Shown piece after piece: positions 1 through 13,095 of a stretch of DNA of 64,000 nt (the first letter of the stretch is position 1; the number at the start of each line of letters is the position of its first letter). The translations under genes were made by a program, and so were the position numbers. This DNA is from Colius striatus (taxonomy: Eukaryota > Chordata > Aves > Coliiformes > Coliidae): NCBI RefSeq assembly GCF_028858725.1, contig NC_084760.1:8816867-8880866 (forward strand), read 5' to 3'. The notes beneath the pieces are model-generated. The model did not search any database. It was not told the origin of the DNA and worked only from the letters and a program-made list of their open reading frames with translations.

Positions 1-400
1 CAGTCCTCTCAGTGAAAAAGTTCTTCCTAATGTCCAACCTAAACCTCCCTTGGTGCAAATTGAGCCCATTTCCTCTTGTTGTACCACTCATTACCTGGGA
101 GGAGAGACTGACCCCCACCTTGCCACAACCTCCCTTCAGGTAGCTGCAGAGAATGATTATTTCTCCTCTCAGCCTCCTCTTCTCCAGAATAAACAACCAC
201 AGTTCTCTCAGCTGCTCCTCATCATACTTGTTCTCAGCTTTGTTGCTCATCTCTGGACATACTCCAGCACCTCAATGTCTTTCTTGTAGACAGAGGCCCA
301 AAACTGCACACAGTATTGAAGGTGCCATCTCACCAATGACAAATGCAGGGGCATAATCACTTAGCTGGTCCTGCTGGTCACACTATTGCTGATACCAATA
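1..400 (-). mobile_element. CR1 LINE fragment (older subfamily)
   Basis: Read on the minus strand this is the end of CR1 ORF2 plus the start of its 3' region. Recognisable pieces are the 'ctccagcacctcaatgtctt' stretch near 262-282 and the 'cagcctcctcttctccagaat' type segment near 170-190. It continues left of the window and lacks the tail inside it. It diverges clearly from the young copies elsewhere, so it is an older insertion. Confidence 0.75.
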
Positions 401-1188
401 AATGTACACGGAGTAGGAGGAGTCCCACAAGCTGTGACACGTGAATAGGAGAAGACATATCCTGAGCAGCATGGATCCTCAGCAGGTAAAATGGGATCTC
501 TCACATGTTGGGCTTTTCTTTCATCTCCTTTCCTTTCTGCAGTGACGCCAGGCTGCGGAAAGCAGATTAAATCTGTAAGAAATATGAGAACAAAGTAAGT
601 TCTGGACAGGCAAAGGACTTAAAACAGGGAGAAAGGCTGGCAGTAGAGATACTGTCATAGGCAGAGACTTCAAAAGAGACACAGAAGGTGATTAATTCTG
701 GCACTAATCGAGCAGCCGGAGTGAGGTACGCAGGCTGCAGGAGCTAGGCCAAACTCTGCAAGTTAACTGATTCCTTAGAGGTTTTACCATTTACATACAC
801 CCATGTTAAGGATCCCTTTGAAGAGCCCAGTGCTTATGTTTGCAAACAATGAAGCTGCCCCTGTGCACTCCCCATCTTCCCCTGGGTCCCAGGGATGAGA
901 GGCTACTGAGGGATCATGATACCAGTGCACAGCCTGGCCAGCAGCACCCCCAAACTGTTCCGTGGCTAAAGCTAGCCATGGTGACAGATGAGAGAGGTGG
1001 AAAGAAACACCTTGGTGCTACTGTCCAGGCTAATACTGCCCAGAGAAGACGTCTCCAGAAGTCTCTGGCCACAAAAAGGCTGTCAGATGATGGTACCCAG
1101 GTATGCAGACAGGGCTTTCCAGCAGGCTGTCTTGCAAGTGATGTGGGTTGGGTACTGATGTGAGCAGAGAAAATGGTCATCACCCTTT
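401..1188. other. Intergenic, no gene seen
   Basis: No coding signature, splice structure or recognisable repeat was found. Open frames here (for example 840-1163) show no domain, and no flanking exon supports them. Confidence 0.5.
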
Positions 1189-2262
1189 AGAATCATAGAA
1201 TGGTAGTCCAATCCCCCTGCAGAAGCAGGGTCACCTAGATCAGGTCACATAGGAACGTGTCCAGGCTGGTCTTGAAGACCTCCAAGGAAGGAGACTCCAC
1301 AACCCCTCTGGGCAGCCTGTGCCAGGGCTCCCTCACCTCACAGTGAAATAGTTCTTTCTTATGTTTAAATAGAACTTTTTGTGTTCCAGCTTCATCCCAT
1401 CACCCCTTGTCCTGTTGCTAGCTACTATAGAAAAAAGGGATGTCCCAACCTCCTGACACCTAACCTTTAGGTATTTATAAATGTTAATAAGATCTCCCCT
1501 CAGTCTCCTCCAGACTAAACAGCCCCAGTTCCCGCAGCCTTTCCTCATATGAAAGATGCTCCATTCCCCTGATCATCTTGGTGGCTCTGTGCTGGACTCT
1601 CTCCAGCAGTTCCCTGTCCCTCTTGAGCTGAGGAGCCCAGAACTGGACACAGGACTCCAGATGAGGCCTCACCAGAGTAGAGGAGAGGGAGAGCAGAACC
1701 TCCCTTGACCTGCTGCCCACACTCTTCTTGATGCACCCCAGGCTGCCATTGGCCTTCTTGGCCATGAGGGCACATTGCAGGCTCATATTTAGCTTATTAT
1801 CAATCAGGACTCCCAGGTCTCTCTCTGCAGAACTGCTCTCCAGCAGGTCAGTCCCCAGCCTGTCCTGGTGCAAGGGGTTGTTCCTTCCCAGCTGCAGGAC
1901 TCTGCACTTGTCCTTGTTGAACCTCATGAGGTTCCTCTCTGCCCAACTCTCAAGCCGGTCGAGATCCCGCTGAATGGCAGCATAGCCTTTGGGGAATCAG
2001 CCAGTGCTCCCAGTTTGGTGCCAGCAGGGAACTTGCTGAGGATACACTCTGTCCCCTCATCCAGGTGGTTGATGAAGATGTTGAACAAGACTGGCCTCAG
2101 AACTGACCCCTGTGGAACTCCACTGGCCACAGGCCTCCAACTCGACTCTGTGCCACTGATCAGCACCCTCTGGGCTCTGTCATTCAACCAGCTCTCCATC
2201 CACCTCACTGTCCACTCATCCAAGCCACACTGCCTGAGCTTTCTCTGAGCGTTTTTCACAGT
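1189..2262 (-). mobile_element. CR1 LINE, longest copy, with reverse transcriptase remnant
   Basis: It begins on the + strand with the reverse-complemented CR1 tail (aatcatagaatggta) and runs back through the 3' region into ORF2. Minus-strand frames give two overlapping pieces. The first, 1924-2259, has the reverse transcriptase motif [20 protein letters not shown]. The second, 1484-1927, is the C-terminal ORF2 part ([14 protein letters not shown]... [16 protein letters not shown]). The two are in different frames, so there is a frameshift near 1,930-1,960. The metal-binding aspartates expected in the FADD motif are replaced (FPAGTKLG). It is a 5'-truncated, dead copy. Confidence 0.9.
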
Positions 2263-3672
2263 TTTTCACCAGTAAAGCCCATGAACAGCTTTGTGCTTCT
2301 CAGCACAATGCAAAATCCAACTTCTTTTTATTTAGGGGCGACTGTGTATGTGCTGCCATGGAAAGAACAGGCCTCATTGATAACCAACAGACAGTTTCAT
2401 CACACCAACACAGAGTGAGCAATGAGATTAAAACATTTGATTATTGACACCAGAGATGAACAGCCCGATTAGATCATCTTAATCATCTTTCAAAAATACT
2501 GAATGTCTTCCAATACTTTGTCTGGGCTATAAAAGAAGTTATTGTCAAAGAGATGCCAGCCTGGAGACTGCTAATGGCTTTTTTTGGCCCTGGCACACTG
2601 GACAATGCCTTTAACACCAAATGGAGATGTGAGCTCTTCCAAGGAGCTGCAGAAGCAGTGTGCAAAAAGCATGTGCAAATTAATAACAACCAGTTCTTAT
2701 TAATTTGCTCCAGGTTTAGAGAAGGACGAAAAAGAACAGGCAATGTTCTGTAAAAGTCCCAATGTGTTCGTGGGCTTTGAGGGTCTGAAAAGAATAAAGT
2801 CTTAAAAATGTTGACCAACCTTTTATGCCTCAAAACATGCTGCTTTAGAATTGTTTTGTGGTGCTTCACAGTTTTTCTTGGTTTATTTCAGTCTTCCTAG
2901 TAAAAGAAGGGAGGGAAGTGAGCAAAAGTGAAAAGGTGAACAACTTGCAGAAATATTTTGATGGAGAAGGGAAGATGATTGTGGTTTGGGTTTTTTTTTT
3001 TTTGCTCTGTTGTTTTTTTAAATGCTGAAGAAGCAGCATTCTGAGGGCCCAGCTCTGGGTGGTAGTGTAGGACACCATGCACTTTGCTGATGACAACGTG
3101 TGTGCTGGGGCCTTGTGAGCAATGGGGCAGCTCTTATTTCCCTGCTCTGCACAGGGATCCCAGATATTTTTCTACTACTCCTTTTTTTAGTTTGCCAGAA
3201 ACATAGTGATCCTACACAGGGCCCACTGCAGACAGAGCAAAGCAGGTTTCTCCCATGGGAAGCCTCCTCTTATGCAGGGAAATCCTCAGTGCAATGGCCA
3301 AAACCAAACAAGCCTCCTTCCTCTGACACCATACACACAGAGGAGCAGAGTATTGGCATAAAGCAGTACTCACTGGCAGCAGGGACCCAACAAGACACTC
3401 CAAATCACCTCTTGGTCATACTTTGGATGTGCCCATAGTTGGGAAAAACCACTCAGTTCCTTTTTCTACAGTGACTGCAGATTTATAACCCACAAACAAG
3501 TATAATGGTGTCACATTTCCATTTTTGACCATGGAAACCCAACTTCCTCTTCTTGTTAAAATGAAAACCTCAGTCTGATCTTAGAATATTCTTTCTTTGG
3601 GCAAGGACATGTTGTTTTCCCAGACTTGTTGTGCTTTATCTATTCAGCACAAAACTCAGCCATCCTGTTCAT
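2263..3672. other. Intergenic, no gene seen
   Basis: AT-rich sequence with a T-run near 2,990-3,003. No coding exon or clear repeat was identified. Confidence 0.5.
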
Positions 3673-3751
3673 ACCTGCTTCTGCAGGGGGGTTGGACTAG
3701 ATGGTCTCTAAAGGTCTCTTCCAACCCCTACCATTCTGTGATTCTATGATA
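3673..3751 (+). mobile_element. CR1 3' end, short
   Basis: Only the last ~80 bp of a CR1: 'cctgcttctgcagggggg', 'ggactagatggtctctaaag' and two ATTCTRTG-like tail units. It is severely 5'-truncated. Confidence 0.85.
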
Positions 3752-4786
3752 CCATGGGCTGAATTTCAAGAGGAGATTTCTGCTTTTCCAGGAGTGTTTC
3801 TGGGCTGACATCACCATGCTGTGCTTCAAAGCCATAAACTTGCAGCTACACATGCCCACAGTGTGCTCTTGGGTCCTTGCCCAGAGCATGTCAAACCACT
3901 GTCTCCCATTCTATTAGCTCTGCTCTGGGTTTCTCTCTGAAATAATTACATTATATTCCTTCAAAGATAAACCATTCAAATGCTGTTAGCATCAAGCCTC
4001 TGATAACAAATTCTCTCCTGTCAGAGAGGCAAGGGAAAGGATTTGGCCTAAGAAATCAGAGTCTGTTTTCAATCAGAGCCCGAGAGTTCAGTGTAACTGC
4101 CATTCAAGCTAAAGCCATAAACAAACCCACTAATGCTAGGCAGCTTTCCATGGTTAGAGGGTGGTTGATACCTTTTGAAGAGGGAGGGAAGGAGAAGAAA
4201 AGATAGATTTTATTTTGAATTGGTGCATCTTTGAGTGAGTTCTACCACTCAGCTGTGTCCCCTCAAGTCATCCATGCGTGAGGGTGGCTATGGACTGTAG
4301 CAACCTGGGTTCTTTCACATTTCCCTCACCCTGGGCAGTTTTATGGACTGTGAGGGAATGTCTCCAACCCTCTCCTTTCCCAGAGAGTACCAGGAAGCTG
4401 CTATTCCTCCCAGATACAAATATATCTGCTGAAATCTCTTCTTCTTCATGCTAGGGTAAACTTTCGTGATGCACCAAGTTGCATGAGCAAGACCTCAAAA
4501 AACCACACAAATACTAAAGAAAAGTCTCCTTGTCATGTGGGGGCTTTTTTGCATGAAAAATATGATTCCTCACTTTAGGAAGCACTTTTTTGTATTTCTT
4601 TCATTCCTCCTTGCCTTTCCACTCCTGCTGTGGCTTGCTCAGGGCAACTGACATACAGCCAGGCCTAAGCTGTTCCCAAAAGCCCCTTCACCTCCTGCCT
4701 GGCCCACCCTGGCCATGCATGATGGTGCTGGGGCTCCATAGTGTGGCAATGTGCTGCCTGCACTGCTGCTGCCTGTACAGTTGCTA
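3752..4786. other. Intergenic, no gene seen
   Basis: Nothing recognisable apart from the start of the CTGC-rich low-complexity zone at about 4,750. Confidence 0.45.
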
Positions 4787-4910
4787 CCTGCACTGCTGCC
4801 TGCATCACTGCTGCCTACATTGCTGCTGCCTGCACTGCTGCCTGCACCACTGCTGCCTACATTGCTGCTGCCTGCATCACTGCTGCCTGCACTGCTGCCC
4901 AGTTTGCCCA
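4787..4910. repeat. CTGC-rich minisatellite with 42-bp higher-order unit
   Basis: Two 42-bp units (4787-4828 and 4829-4870) differ at one position (tgcatcac versus tgcaccac), followed by a partial third unit. Within each unit are shorter CTGCCTGCAY / CACTGCTG blocks. The array sits in a wider CTGCC-rich low-complexity zone of about 4,750-5,110. All three + frames stay open across it because of composition, which produces long Cys/Leu/Ala-rich open frames that should not be read as genes. Confidence 0.85.
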
Positions 4911-7900
4911 CTGGCTTGCCTGCACTGCTGACTGCTCACCCATCAGCTACCCACACTGTTTCCTGCCAGCCCACAACGTTGCCTGCCCTGCTGCCTGCCT
5001 GCCTGCCTGGCTGCCTCTACCACAGCCCTTGCCATTGCCTCCCTGCCTGCTCCACTCTCAGCACCACATTCCCAGCCCTTGCCCACTTGCCTGCCCCACT
5101 GCCCTTGCTGCTTCCCATCCCCCTGTGTTGTCTCAAAAATGGAGAGGTTCATCAGGCAGTGTGCAGGCTGCAGCTCACACATAGGATGGAGGTATTTCAT
5201 GTTATCATATGAATGCATGTGCACAAGTGCCTGTCCCAAGGCAGCACACATTTGCATGAATATTCTATTCAATGATTGGTCTAAATTTCTTTGCCTAGCA
5301 TGTAAATTAGCATGCATGCCCACTTCACCTTCTCTGCCCTCTTCTTTCGGGTCTGGGATATGAACTGGAGAGGTGGTCAGTGAGTCAGTGGCTGTGATTT
5401 CCCCTCACCCAAATTACCTTCCATCTAGCTTCTCCATGGTTTGACAGACACAGGTGGTTCATCACAGTCTTGTGACTCTCTTTAAGTCTATTAAGACTCC
5501 ATGAAGCCTACCCAGGTTTCTGCTTTTGACATGCACATACAATAGCAGATTGTTTCAAGCTCAGCCATCATTTCTACAGTGTTCCTGACAAAGCTGACCT
5601 CATTCTTTCAATATTTCAACATCACCTGCCAGCACCACAGCCCACTCTGTGCTCCAAGAGGCAGAGGGACAGCCTGGGTTGGTGTTGCTTCCCACTGCAG
5701 CTGCTTGTCACAGAGCTTGAGACTCTGGCAAAGATAAAGTACTGAGCTGGAAAAGCACTGGATGGAAAAGCATGAGAAAAATAGAGTGAACGGTAACAAA
5801 ACCTCCCTTTTCCTTATCCTCCATGTCCTTGGCACCTCAGTGGAAATAAAAATAGCAGCTGCTCCTGTTCCCCTGGCTGCAATGACCCAGTGCTGGGTGT
5901 AAGGCTCACCTCCCATCCCCAAAAGGTCCCGAGGCCAGTCCCAGGTGGGACACAAGCAAATGGCACTGGGGGCAGAAGCAGGGCAGCCACGATGCGATGT
6001 GGCTGCTCAGGGCCCTCTGCTGCCGCCTCTCCTTTGCCTCTGCGTAGCTTGGCTTGATGGTGCAATGAAATCAGAGCAAGAGGTTCAATCAGGAAGGTAA
6101 GGTGCTGGCTGTGAGAGGGCTAAAGAGGACAAATGTGCTGGAAGAGGGCAGATATGCAGAAAGCAATGGTGTGAGAACCAAAAGCAGAGCAAAGACTGTG
6201 TCAATCGTGTCAGTGCTCTTGTTGAGGCTCCTCTGTCTCAGTGTGCTCAGGAGGAGGCATGCATCCAGTTTTCTCTATCTGGAAACAGAGTCATGTAAGA
6301 GAAATGCTGCCTCTTCTCTCTGTTTCCCCTCAGCTGCTCAGACCTTTCTAATGGACCTTTTGTGCCCCGGTCCCCACGGCTCTGTGCCTCCTGCTCCCTC
6401 ATACGCTTCAGTGGCCCTTTTCAATGGCCTCCACACGTGACTGCTTTAGTGGGACGTGCACAGGCTCCTACAGCTGGCATTGACCTGGTTTGGAAAGGAA
6501 AGGAAGAAACAGTGGTGAAAACATGTGGGGAAGTTAAAACAAAAGGACTGGCTTTTTCTCTAGCACAGCTCACCTTCTGCAGTACAAACCCAACACTGTA
6601 CCTCTTCCTTTTCAACATGCAGCCCTCTGTTTTTAATGTGCAGCTTCTGCTTGTGGCAAGACAAGGCTTTCCTGGCCTTGGTGAGATGGATGTCCCCTGC
6701 TTAATCACTGTTCCCAGCTCAGAGCAGCAAGCACTGCTTCACCTAGTAGTGGTGGCAGCACATGCCAGGAGGCTCTTATGTTTTCAGGGAGGCATAGACC
6801 TGTTCTCAGTGATGTTTGGCAAAAGGCTAGTGGTAATAATCACAAGCTGCACCAAAGTACACAGAGAAAGCTGCTCAGAGAGGGTGTGGAAACTTCACCC
6901 TTGGAAGCATCTGAAACTCAACTGCACAGGGCCCTGAGAAGCCTGGTCTAAGTTGTATCTCACAGGTTTAAGAGCAGATAGTACCATCAAGATTCTTTTA
7001 GTAGATCATCCAGGAAAACAAGCCTGCTCCTCACTGCATGCTCATGAGAAAAGCAAACATCAAGACTTCTTCTTAAGGCTCAGTTCATACCTGTATAAAG
7101 ATTCAAATACTCTTGCAAACCAGAGAGAGAAATCAAAACCAAAGCATGGCATAAATACAGCAGCTCTAGACAGTAGCTGTGTTAACAATAATTCTGCCTT
7201 CCAAGCAATTGCTTGGAATAACAAGAAATCAGATACCAAAGCTGGTGGTCTCACATCCAAGCCCCATAGCTTTATGACTTTGATGCAAAAGAAGCCTATC
7301 AAATACTTGAATAAAGTCTCAAGAAATCAATGATCATTTGTGCTGCAAAGGGAACATCAAAGTGGCACCAGTGAAAAACTGTACATGGCACAGATTGAAA
7401 TGAAAAAACCATAAAGACAGATCTGTGACATCACTGAGACTTGACAGTTAATAACTGCTTCTGGCCATATAGTCTGGGAAATGACAGGACTGAAAGTCAT
7501 GAACCCCTGAGAAATCACAGCAGCCTCCATAGAGGTTTTACTAGGAACAGAAGAGGCTAAGCCAGGCAAAGGGACACCTCCTGAGTGTGAGCACCTGAAG
7601 GCCTTTTGCACCATTTTGAGGGCTGCTGATTGCTCAGATGAGTTTCAGGCTGCAGCCTCCTTCTTCTGCAGACACTGTGTGCCATCAGGTAAAGATCTGC
7701 TGTTGCTGATGCAATTTGTGTACCTGGGGAACTCGTGTAACGTTTGGACTGTCAAATGTGCTGAGGGGCTCATCAGTTGTAAGTGGTTGAGGAGAGAAGT
7801 CTGGCTGTCAAGCAGAGGATCCCTACATTTAGCAGAGATGTGAATTCCTCTCCCTTACTCATAGGGCATTGGAAAAATTAGGTAGTAAGGAGATAGTTAA

Positions 7901-7974
7901 TGATGCTCTAGCAGGTGAATTCTTTGGTAAAGACAGAAAATATTATGAGTGGGTGCAGAGTACTTGGTAAGAAC
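4911..7974. other. Intergenic, no gene seen
   Basis: It begins with degenerate CTGCC repeats to about 5,110. The rest is unique sequence with a mildly GC-rich patch at 5,880-6,060. No exon with homology that I recognise. Confidence 0.4.
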
Positions 7975-8290
7975 TCAGTTTTAATATTTTGTACAAGTCT
8001 GGTTACCTGTGTTGAAAACAAATGTGTGTGAAGAGGTGCAGGTGTAGCAAAGGACTCTTAGGATGGTTAGAGAAACAGAGAGGCTGTCTTACAAGGAGAG
8101 AATTAAAGAGCCTGTCTTGTTTTGCCTGGCAAAATCACAGCTGTGAAGGTGCATGGTTACAGTCTGTGAACACTTAAGGAAGGATATATACCAGAGAAGG
8201 ATAATTCCTGATATCAAAGAGTAAACTGATATAGGTTCAAATGAATGGACCTGAACACTGCTGACCTCAAAACTAGAGGACTTCTAACTA
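7975..8290 (+). mobile_element. Probable ancient CR1-type LINE fragment
   Basis: The segment near 8,070-8,130 (agagaaacagagaggctgtc, then agagcctgtcttgttttgcc) resembles the C-terminal ORF2 region of old amniote CR1 families, which encodes a 'kERL...LGLFsLa'-like stretch. The following ~150 bp is compatible but eroded. Recognition is by eye only. Confidence 0.4.
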
Positions 8291-9397
8291 TTGGTAGTGT
8301 TGAGGGCCTGCATTACCCACCAAGAAGTGAGGTCAGAGCATTACGAGATGGGCTTTGATGAGTTTATGGAGATGAGTTTGTAGGCTTTGGGCATCCATTT
8401 GCTTGGCTTCTTTACAAGGGAGCTGCAAGGAAGGATGGTGTTAAGGGAAGATCATGGTTGTAATTTGTTTGGATCACATGATCACATGAGCTGGTCACCT
8501 TCAAAATATGGGACGTGGCCACACTTGCTCTTCTTCCTCCTACATTTTAGTTTATTTCCCTCTGCAACATGACCTACTTCCAAGAATGGTCTGTGCTGAC
8601 CCCTGAGGAACCCCTTCATTCTACAGAAGGATGAACAGCATGCTCTGATACTTGGTAAGTTCTATGCTACATAATCATCTGTTGATTCCTGTACACTTGT
8701 AATCTCTTGCTGCAAAAGAATAAACCTTAATAGTGGTTTATTTCAGTTAATATTCTAATCAGACTAATATTCTACCACTTACAGTGTTGTATCTTCCCAT
8801 ATTACACCATATCTACAGACAAGGGGCAGAAACTAAGCTGGTGGAGATACACAATGTGCTTCACTGTGGATTCATCCCACCCTTTATGTTAAGACATTAA
8901 CAACAGCAGTAAGACAAACCAAACAAATGAATCTTTTTCTAAATGGAGATGCTGGGAGACAACAAAGCAGGGAATTGTTTCAGTTTGAATAAGATTTTTA
9001 GGAAGAATGTAAATCCAAGCTGTATCCAGCTCAAGAACTTTTGTCAGGGAATTCACTGGCTGAGAAACCTGTCTAAAGTAGCTCCAGTTCACCTCTTTGA
9101 GTCTGGAGGACAGAGCAATTGAATACCAGCAGGGTTACACTTGTTGGCAACAGGCTAAAGAGAGACACAGTGGGGAATGTCTGCTGTGGCATTTATGTTT
9201 CATCACAGAACTGAAGACGTAGAATGACTGCAAGCAGTTTGAGATCCAGTGGTGGGAAACAGCACCAGCTGTGGCAAAGAAACTCTGTCAAACAAGTTTA
9301 CCTGCAATAACCCATCCATCAGCTTTTAGAAGCTGGCCATTGAATTCAGAATTGTGTGTTACAGCTTTGTGGCTCCTGTTTGCTGTTCTCTTCCTGA
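8291..9397. other. Intergenic, no gene seen
   Basis: No exon, RNA gene or clear repeat found. Confidence 0.45.
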
Positions 9398-9556
9398 ACA
9401 GGCTGCCCAGAGGGGTTGTGGAGGCTCCTTCCTTGGAGGTCTTCAAGACCCAGCTGGACATGTTCCTGTGTGACCTGATCTAGGTGACCCTGCTTCTGCA
9501 GGGGGGTTGGACTAGATGATCTCTAAAGGTGCCTTCTAACCCCTACCATTCTATGT
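9398..9556 (+). mobile_element. CR1 3' fragment
   Basis: It starts at 'caggctgcccagaggggttg' and runs to a single tail unit (ccattctatg). Only the last ~160 bp of the element is present. Confidence 0.88.
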
Positions 9557-10067
9557 GCTTCTGTGCAGTTCATAATTCCTTTGCAGTTTGTTTTGCCATT
9601 ACTGGTCTGAGGCATCAGTGTTATGGTGATGAAGATCAGTGGCAGAGAAATGGAGCCAACTGATAATTTTCCAATTGACCACGAATAATTCACAGAGCTT
9701 AAGTACATTTATACATCAGACTAACACAATTTCAGTAGAGAAATCCCAGGAATATCATTGTTAGAGCTGCCCCAATCTGTGTCTTGTTCCAGTGTTAGTG
9801 CGGTCCCACTGAAATGTCTCAGGATTGACAGATGTGGAAATACTGCGGCCTACACACAGAGGGCAAGAAAAGCTTCTGGATTTCTTTGTGCCAAAAGTAA
9901 AAGACTGCAGTAACTCCAGTGAGGGGAAAGATGCAGAAGCCACTGGGACAGGTTGTCCACAGGCATTCAACATACAGGACTCCACCAGAACAAGAATAGA
10001 AAGGAGGGACTTGTTGGCATGAATCGCATCATTGGCACTGTGTACATCAGAACACAGGGAGAATATA
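9557..10067. other. Intergenic, no gene seen
   Basis: Unique sequence between two CR1 fragments. Nothing recognisable. Confidence 0.45.
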
Positions 10068-10275
10068 ATAGAATCATTGAATGGTAGGGATTGGGAGGGA
10101 CCTTTAGAGACCATTTAGTCCATCCCCCTGCAGAAGCAGGGTCACCTAGATCAGGTCACACAGGAACATGTCCAGGTGGGTCTTGAAGACCTCCAAGGAA
10201 GGAGCCTCCACACCCTCCCTGGGCAGCCTGTGCCAGGGCTCCCTCACCTCACAGTAAAACAGATTTTTCTTATAT
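10068..10275 (-). mobile_element. CR1 3' fragment
   Basis: Minus-oriented last ~200 bp of a CR1, with the tail at the left (agaatcattgaatggtag) and a 5' truncation around 10,275. Confidence 0.88.
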
Positions 10276-10714
10276 TGGTATCTTTGTTTGTCTTTAAAAA
10301 ATTGTTATAATCTATGATTTGTTTAATAACCTCTCTGTGTAAAGCTTCACTGTTATAACATACAGCTCTCTGAGGTTAAGTATCACTGACAAAGTCAGCA
10401 AAGGTGGTCAGATCCAAACAAATCTGACTTTCAAAAGCAATGTTAAAATCTGCCACATTAGCTGGTACTAATAATTGATGGAGTTGAGCTTGGCTTGTTG
10501 ACTATCTGATTGTCTAATTGATACTTCCTTACAGCACTGGCTATTAAGAGTTCCCCAGATTTATTCCTGTGTGAGGACTATCCTGTATCCTTCAGAAAAT
10601 CATGCTATCTTCAGTCAAAAAATATACTCCTAGAGAAACAAACTTTATTGTTGCTGTTAAAAAAAGCAAGCATAAATCTACTTCCATTTCAAATTTATCT
10701 TCTGTGGTCTTTCA
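10276..10714. other. Intergenic, no gene seen
   Basis: AT-rich unique sequence. Nothing recognisable. Confidence 0.45.
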
Positions 10715-11224
10715 GAGAATCACAGAATGGTAGGGATTTGAAGGGACCTTTAGAGATCATCCAGTCCAACTCCCCTGCAGAAGCAGGCTCACCTAGATCA
10801 GGGCACATAGGAACGTGTCCAGGTGGGTCTTGACCTCCAAGGAAGGAGCCTCCACACCCTCCCTGGGCAGCCTGTGCCAGGGCTCCCTCACCTCACACTG
10901 AAATAGTTTTTTCTTATGTTTAAGTGCAACTTTTTGTGTTCCAGCTTCATCCCATTACCCCTTGTCCTGTTGCTAGCTACTATAGAAAAAAATGCTGCCC
11001 CAACCTCCTGACACCCACCCTTCAGATATTTATAAATGTTAATAAGATCCTCCCTCAGTCTCCTCTTCTCCAGACTAAACAGCCCCAGTTCCTGCAGCCT
11101 TTCCTCCTGTGAAAGACACAGGACTCCAGATGAGGCCTCACCAGGGCAGAGCAGAGAGGGAGAAGAACCTCCCTTGACCTGCTGCCCACACTCTTCTTGA
11201 TGCATCCCAGGCTGCCATTGGCCA
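10715..11224 (-). mobile_element. CR1 with internal deletion
   Basis: Runs from the tail (agaatcacagaatggtaggg) to the ORF2 segment encoding [15 protein letters not shown]. Compared with the copy at 1189-2262 it lacks roughly 100 bp between 'cagcctttcctcctgtgaaa' and 'acacaggactccagatgagg'. Confidence 0.88.
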
Positions 11225-11480
11225 AGATGCTTTCAGTCACTGGGTCAAGTAACATTTAATAAAGCAATTTTGATAAATGTTTATCTTGTTGGATAGAGAA
11301 GAACACTCATTCTCGAGGTTCAGAGAGTCTGTAACAGCACATAAAGAGGTAATATAACCTTCATACTCCTACAACATTCCTTTCTTTAAATGCACAAACC
11401 AGCAAATTTTAGTCACTTTTGTTTTGATGTGAGGAGGTATTGTTCAGCTAGTTTGCCAACAAAAATTTCCAGTGGTGTCT

Positions 11481-11630
11481 AGAATCATAGAATCACAGAA
11501 TGGTAGGGGTTGGAAGGCACCTTTAGAGATGATCTAATCCAGCCCTCCTGCAGAAGCAGGGTCACCTAGATCAGGTCACACAGGAACATGTCCAGGTGGG
11601 TCTTGAAGACCTCCAAGGAAGGAGGCTCCA
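11481..11630 (-). mobile_element. CR1 3' end
   Basis: Last ~150 bp, with two tail units at the left edge. 5' truncation falls inside the 'ccaaggaaggaggctcca' segment. Confidence 0.88.
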
Positions 11631-12690
11631 GTTAGATGGATAGTTTTGTAGCAAGCTACAGCCAAACACCACCAGTAGTTTCTGGGCTTTTCCCTATGAT
11701 ATTCCATTTACTCCTTGTCAGTGATCCTTCAGGTTTGTTTTCATCTGCTTCATGCCATTGGAGGCTTATTCAGGAAGCAGTCTATGTTTTATTCTTGCTT
11801 ATTGACAAGAACAGAACGGGATAAATAACCAGTCACTTTGGGGAGATAATTGTATTACCTGATGAAGATTTGCCATGTGCAATCACATTCAATAGGGCTT
11901 TTTTTATTCAGTTTTAAAATAGTTTCCTTATTTTATCTTGATGCTGTATTGTTCCAGTTCCTCAGTCAAAATGTCATGTGGTGTGAGTTTAAATGCCTTA
12001 CAGGAGGCATATGGCTTCATTTCCTCCAGCAAATGTATTCTAAATTGATCAAAAAAAGGATTAGCTTGGAAAGATCTATTTTTCCTTTAAAGCCAAGCTA
12101 ATTGACATTAATCAAATTACCCTCTAACTCTTTATTTATTGTCATATCAGCCATTCCAATATATTGCTTGGGATCGTTGTCAGGTCGAGCGCTTTAATTA
12201 CCCCACTTGTTCAACTAATCCCCTTTGAGTATTGGCAGAACAACTCTTGTTAAGCACTTCTGCCTTCTCTGAATTGCTACTGACAGTTCCATACCTGTTA
12301 TTTGTTCCTGTGTCAGCTTTAGCCTCAAAATGGCCCTGTTGGAGTCTTAGTGTTTGTGTGTAAGAATTTCTGACCATCAGCTTTCTTTTTTCTTCCATTT
12401 TGTTTGCTGTCTTTTGGAAAGCATTTTGAATTATTTCTTGGTCAACAGGCAGGGGCCCCCTTAACATATTGCTGATGAAATTCTCCATGAGGGTGATCAG
12501 GTGGGCTGTGAGAACAGTAGAGGAAACTGGGAAATCCTTTTCAGCTGGGGTTGTATGTGTAAGAAATGTACTTATTGCAAAAAGCAGGAAGGGCATGGGC
12601 TGGGTAGGAGGGCTGAGGAACAGAATCTAGTAGTCAGAGTGAAATTACTCCCTACCCAAGATATGCAGAGCATAATTTCAATCCAGTCTG
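11631..12690. other. Intergenic, no gene seen
   Basis: AT-rich unique sequence. A minus-strand open frame at 12,198-12,596 has no recognisable domain and I do not call it. Confidence 0.4.
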
Positions 12691-13095
12691 GATCACAGAA
12701 TCATAGAATGGTGGGGTTGGAAGGGACCTTTAGAGATCATCCAGTCCAGCTCCCTGCAGAAGAAGAGTCACCTAGATCAGGTCACACAGGAACATGTCCA
12801 GGCGGGTCTTGAAGACCTCCAAGGAAGGAGCCTCCACAACCCCTCTGGGCAGCCTGTGCCAGGGCTCCCTCACATCAACACTGAAATAGTTTTTCCTTAT
12901 GTTTAAGTGGAACTTTTTGTGTTCCAGCTTCACCCCATTACCCCTTGTCCTGTTGATAGTTTTCACTGATAAAAGTGCTGCCCCAACCTCCTGACACCCA
13001 CCCTTTAGATATTTATAAATGTTAATGAGATCTCCCCTCAGTCTTCTCTTCTCCAGACTAAACAGCCCCAGTTTCTGCAGCCTTTCCTCATATGG
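12691..13095 (-). mobile_element. CR1 3' half
   Basis: About 400 bp, from tail (gatcacagaatcatagaatg) to the ORF2 C-terminal '[10 protein letters not shown]' coding region, where it is 5'-truncated. Confidence 0.9.

Noticed and set aside
840-1163. 107-codon open frame upstream of the first long CR1
   Set aside because: No homology recognised, overlapping minus-strand open frame, and no splice or promoter support.
1484-2259. Reverse transcriptase-like protein as a gene
   Set aside because: It is a truncated, frameshifted CR1 copy with the catalytic aspartates lost. Annotated as a mobile element, not a CDS.
4741-5212. Long Cys/Leu/Ala-rich open frames
   Set aside because: They are a by-product of the CTGC tandem repeat. 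Several frames are open at once and none has a domain.
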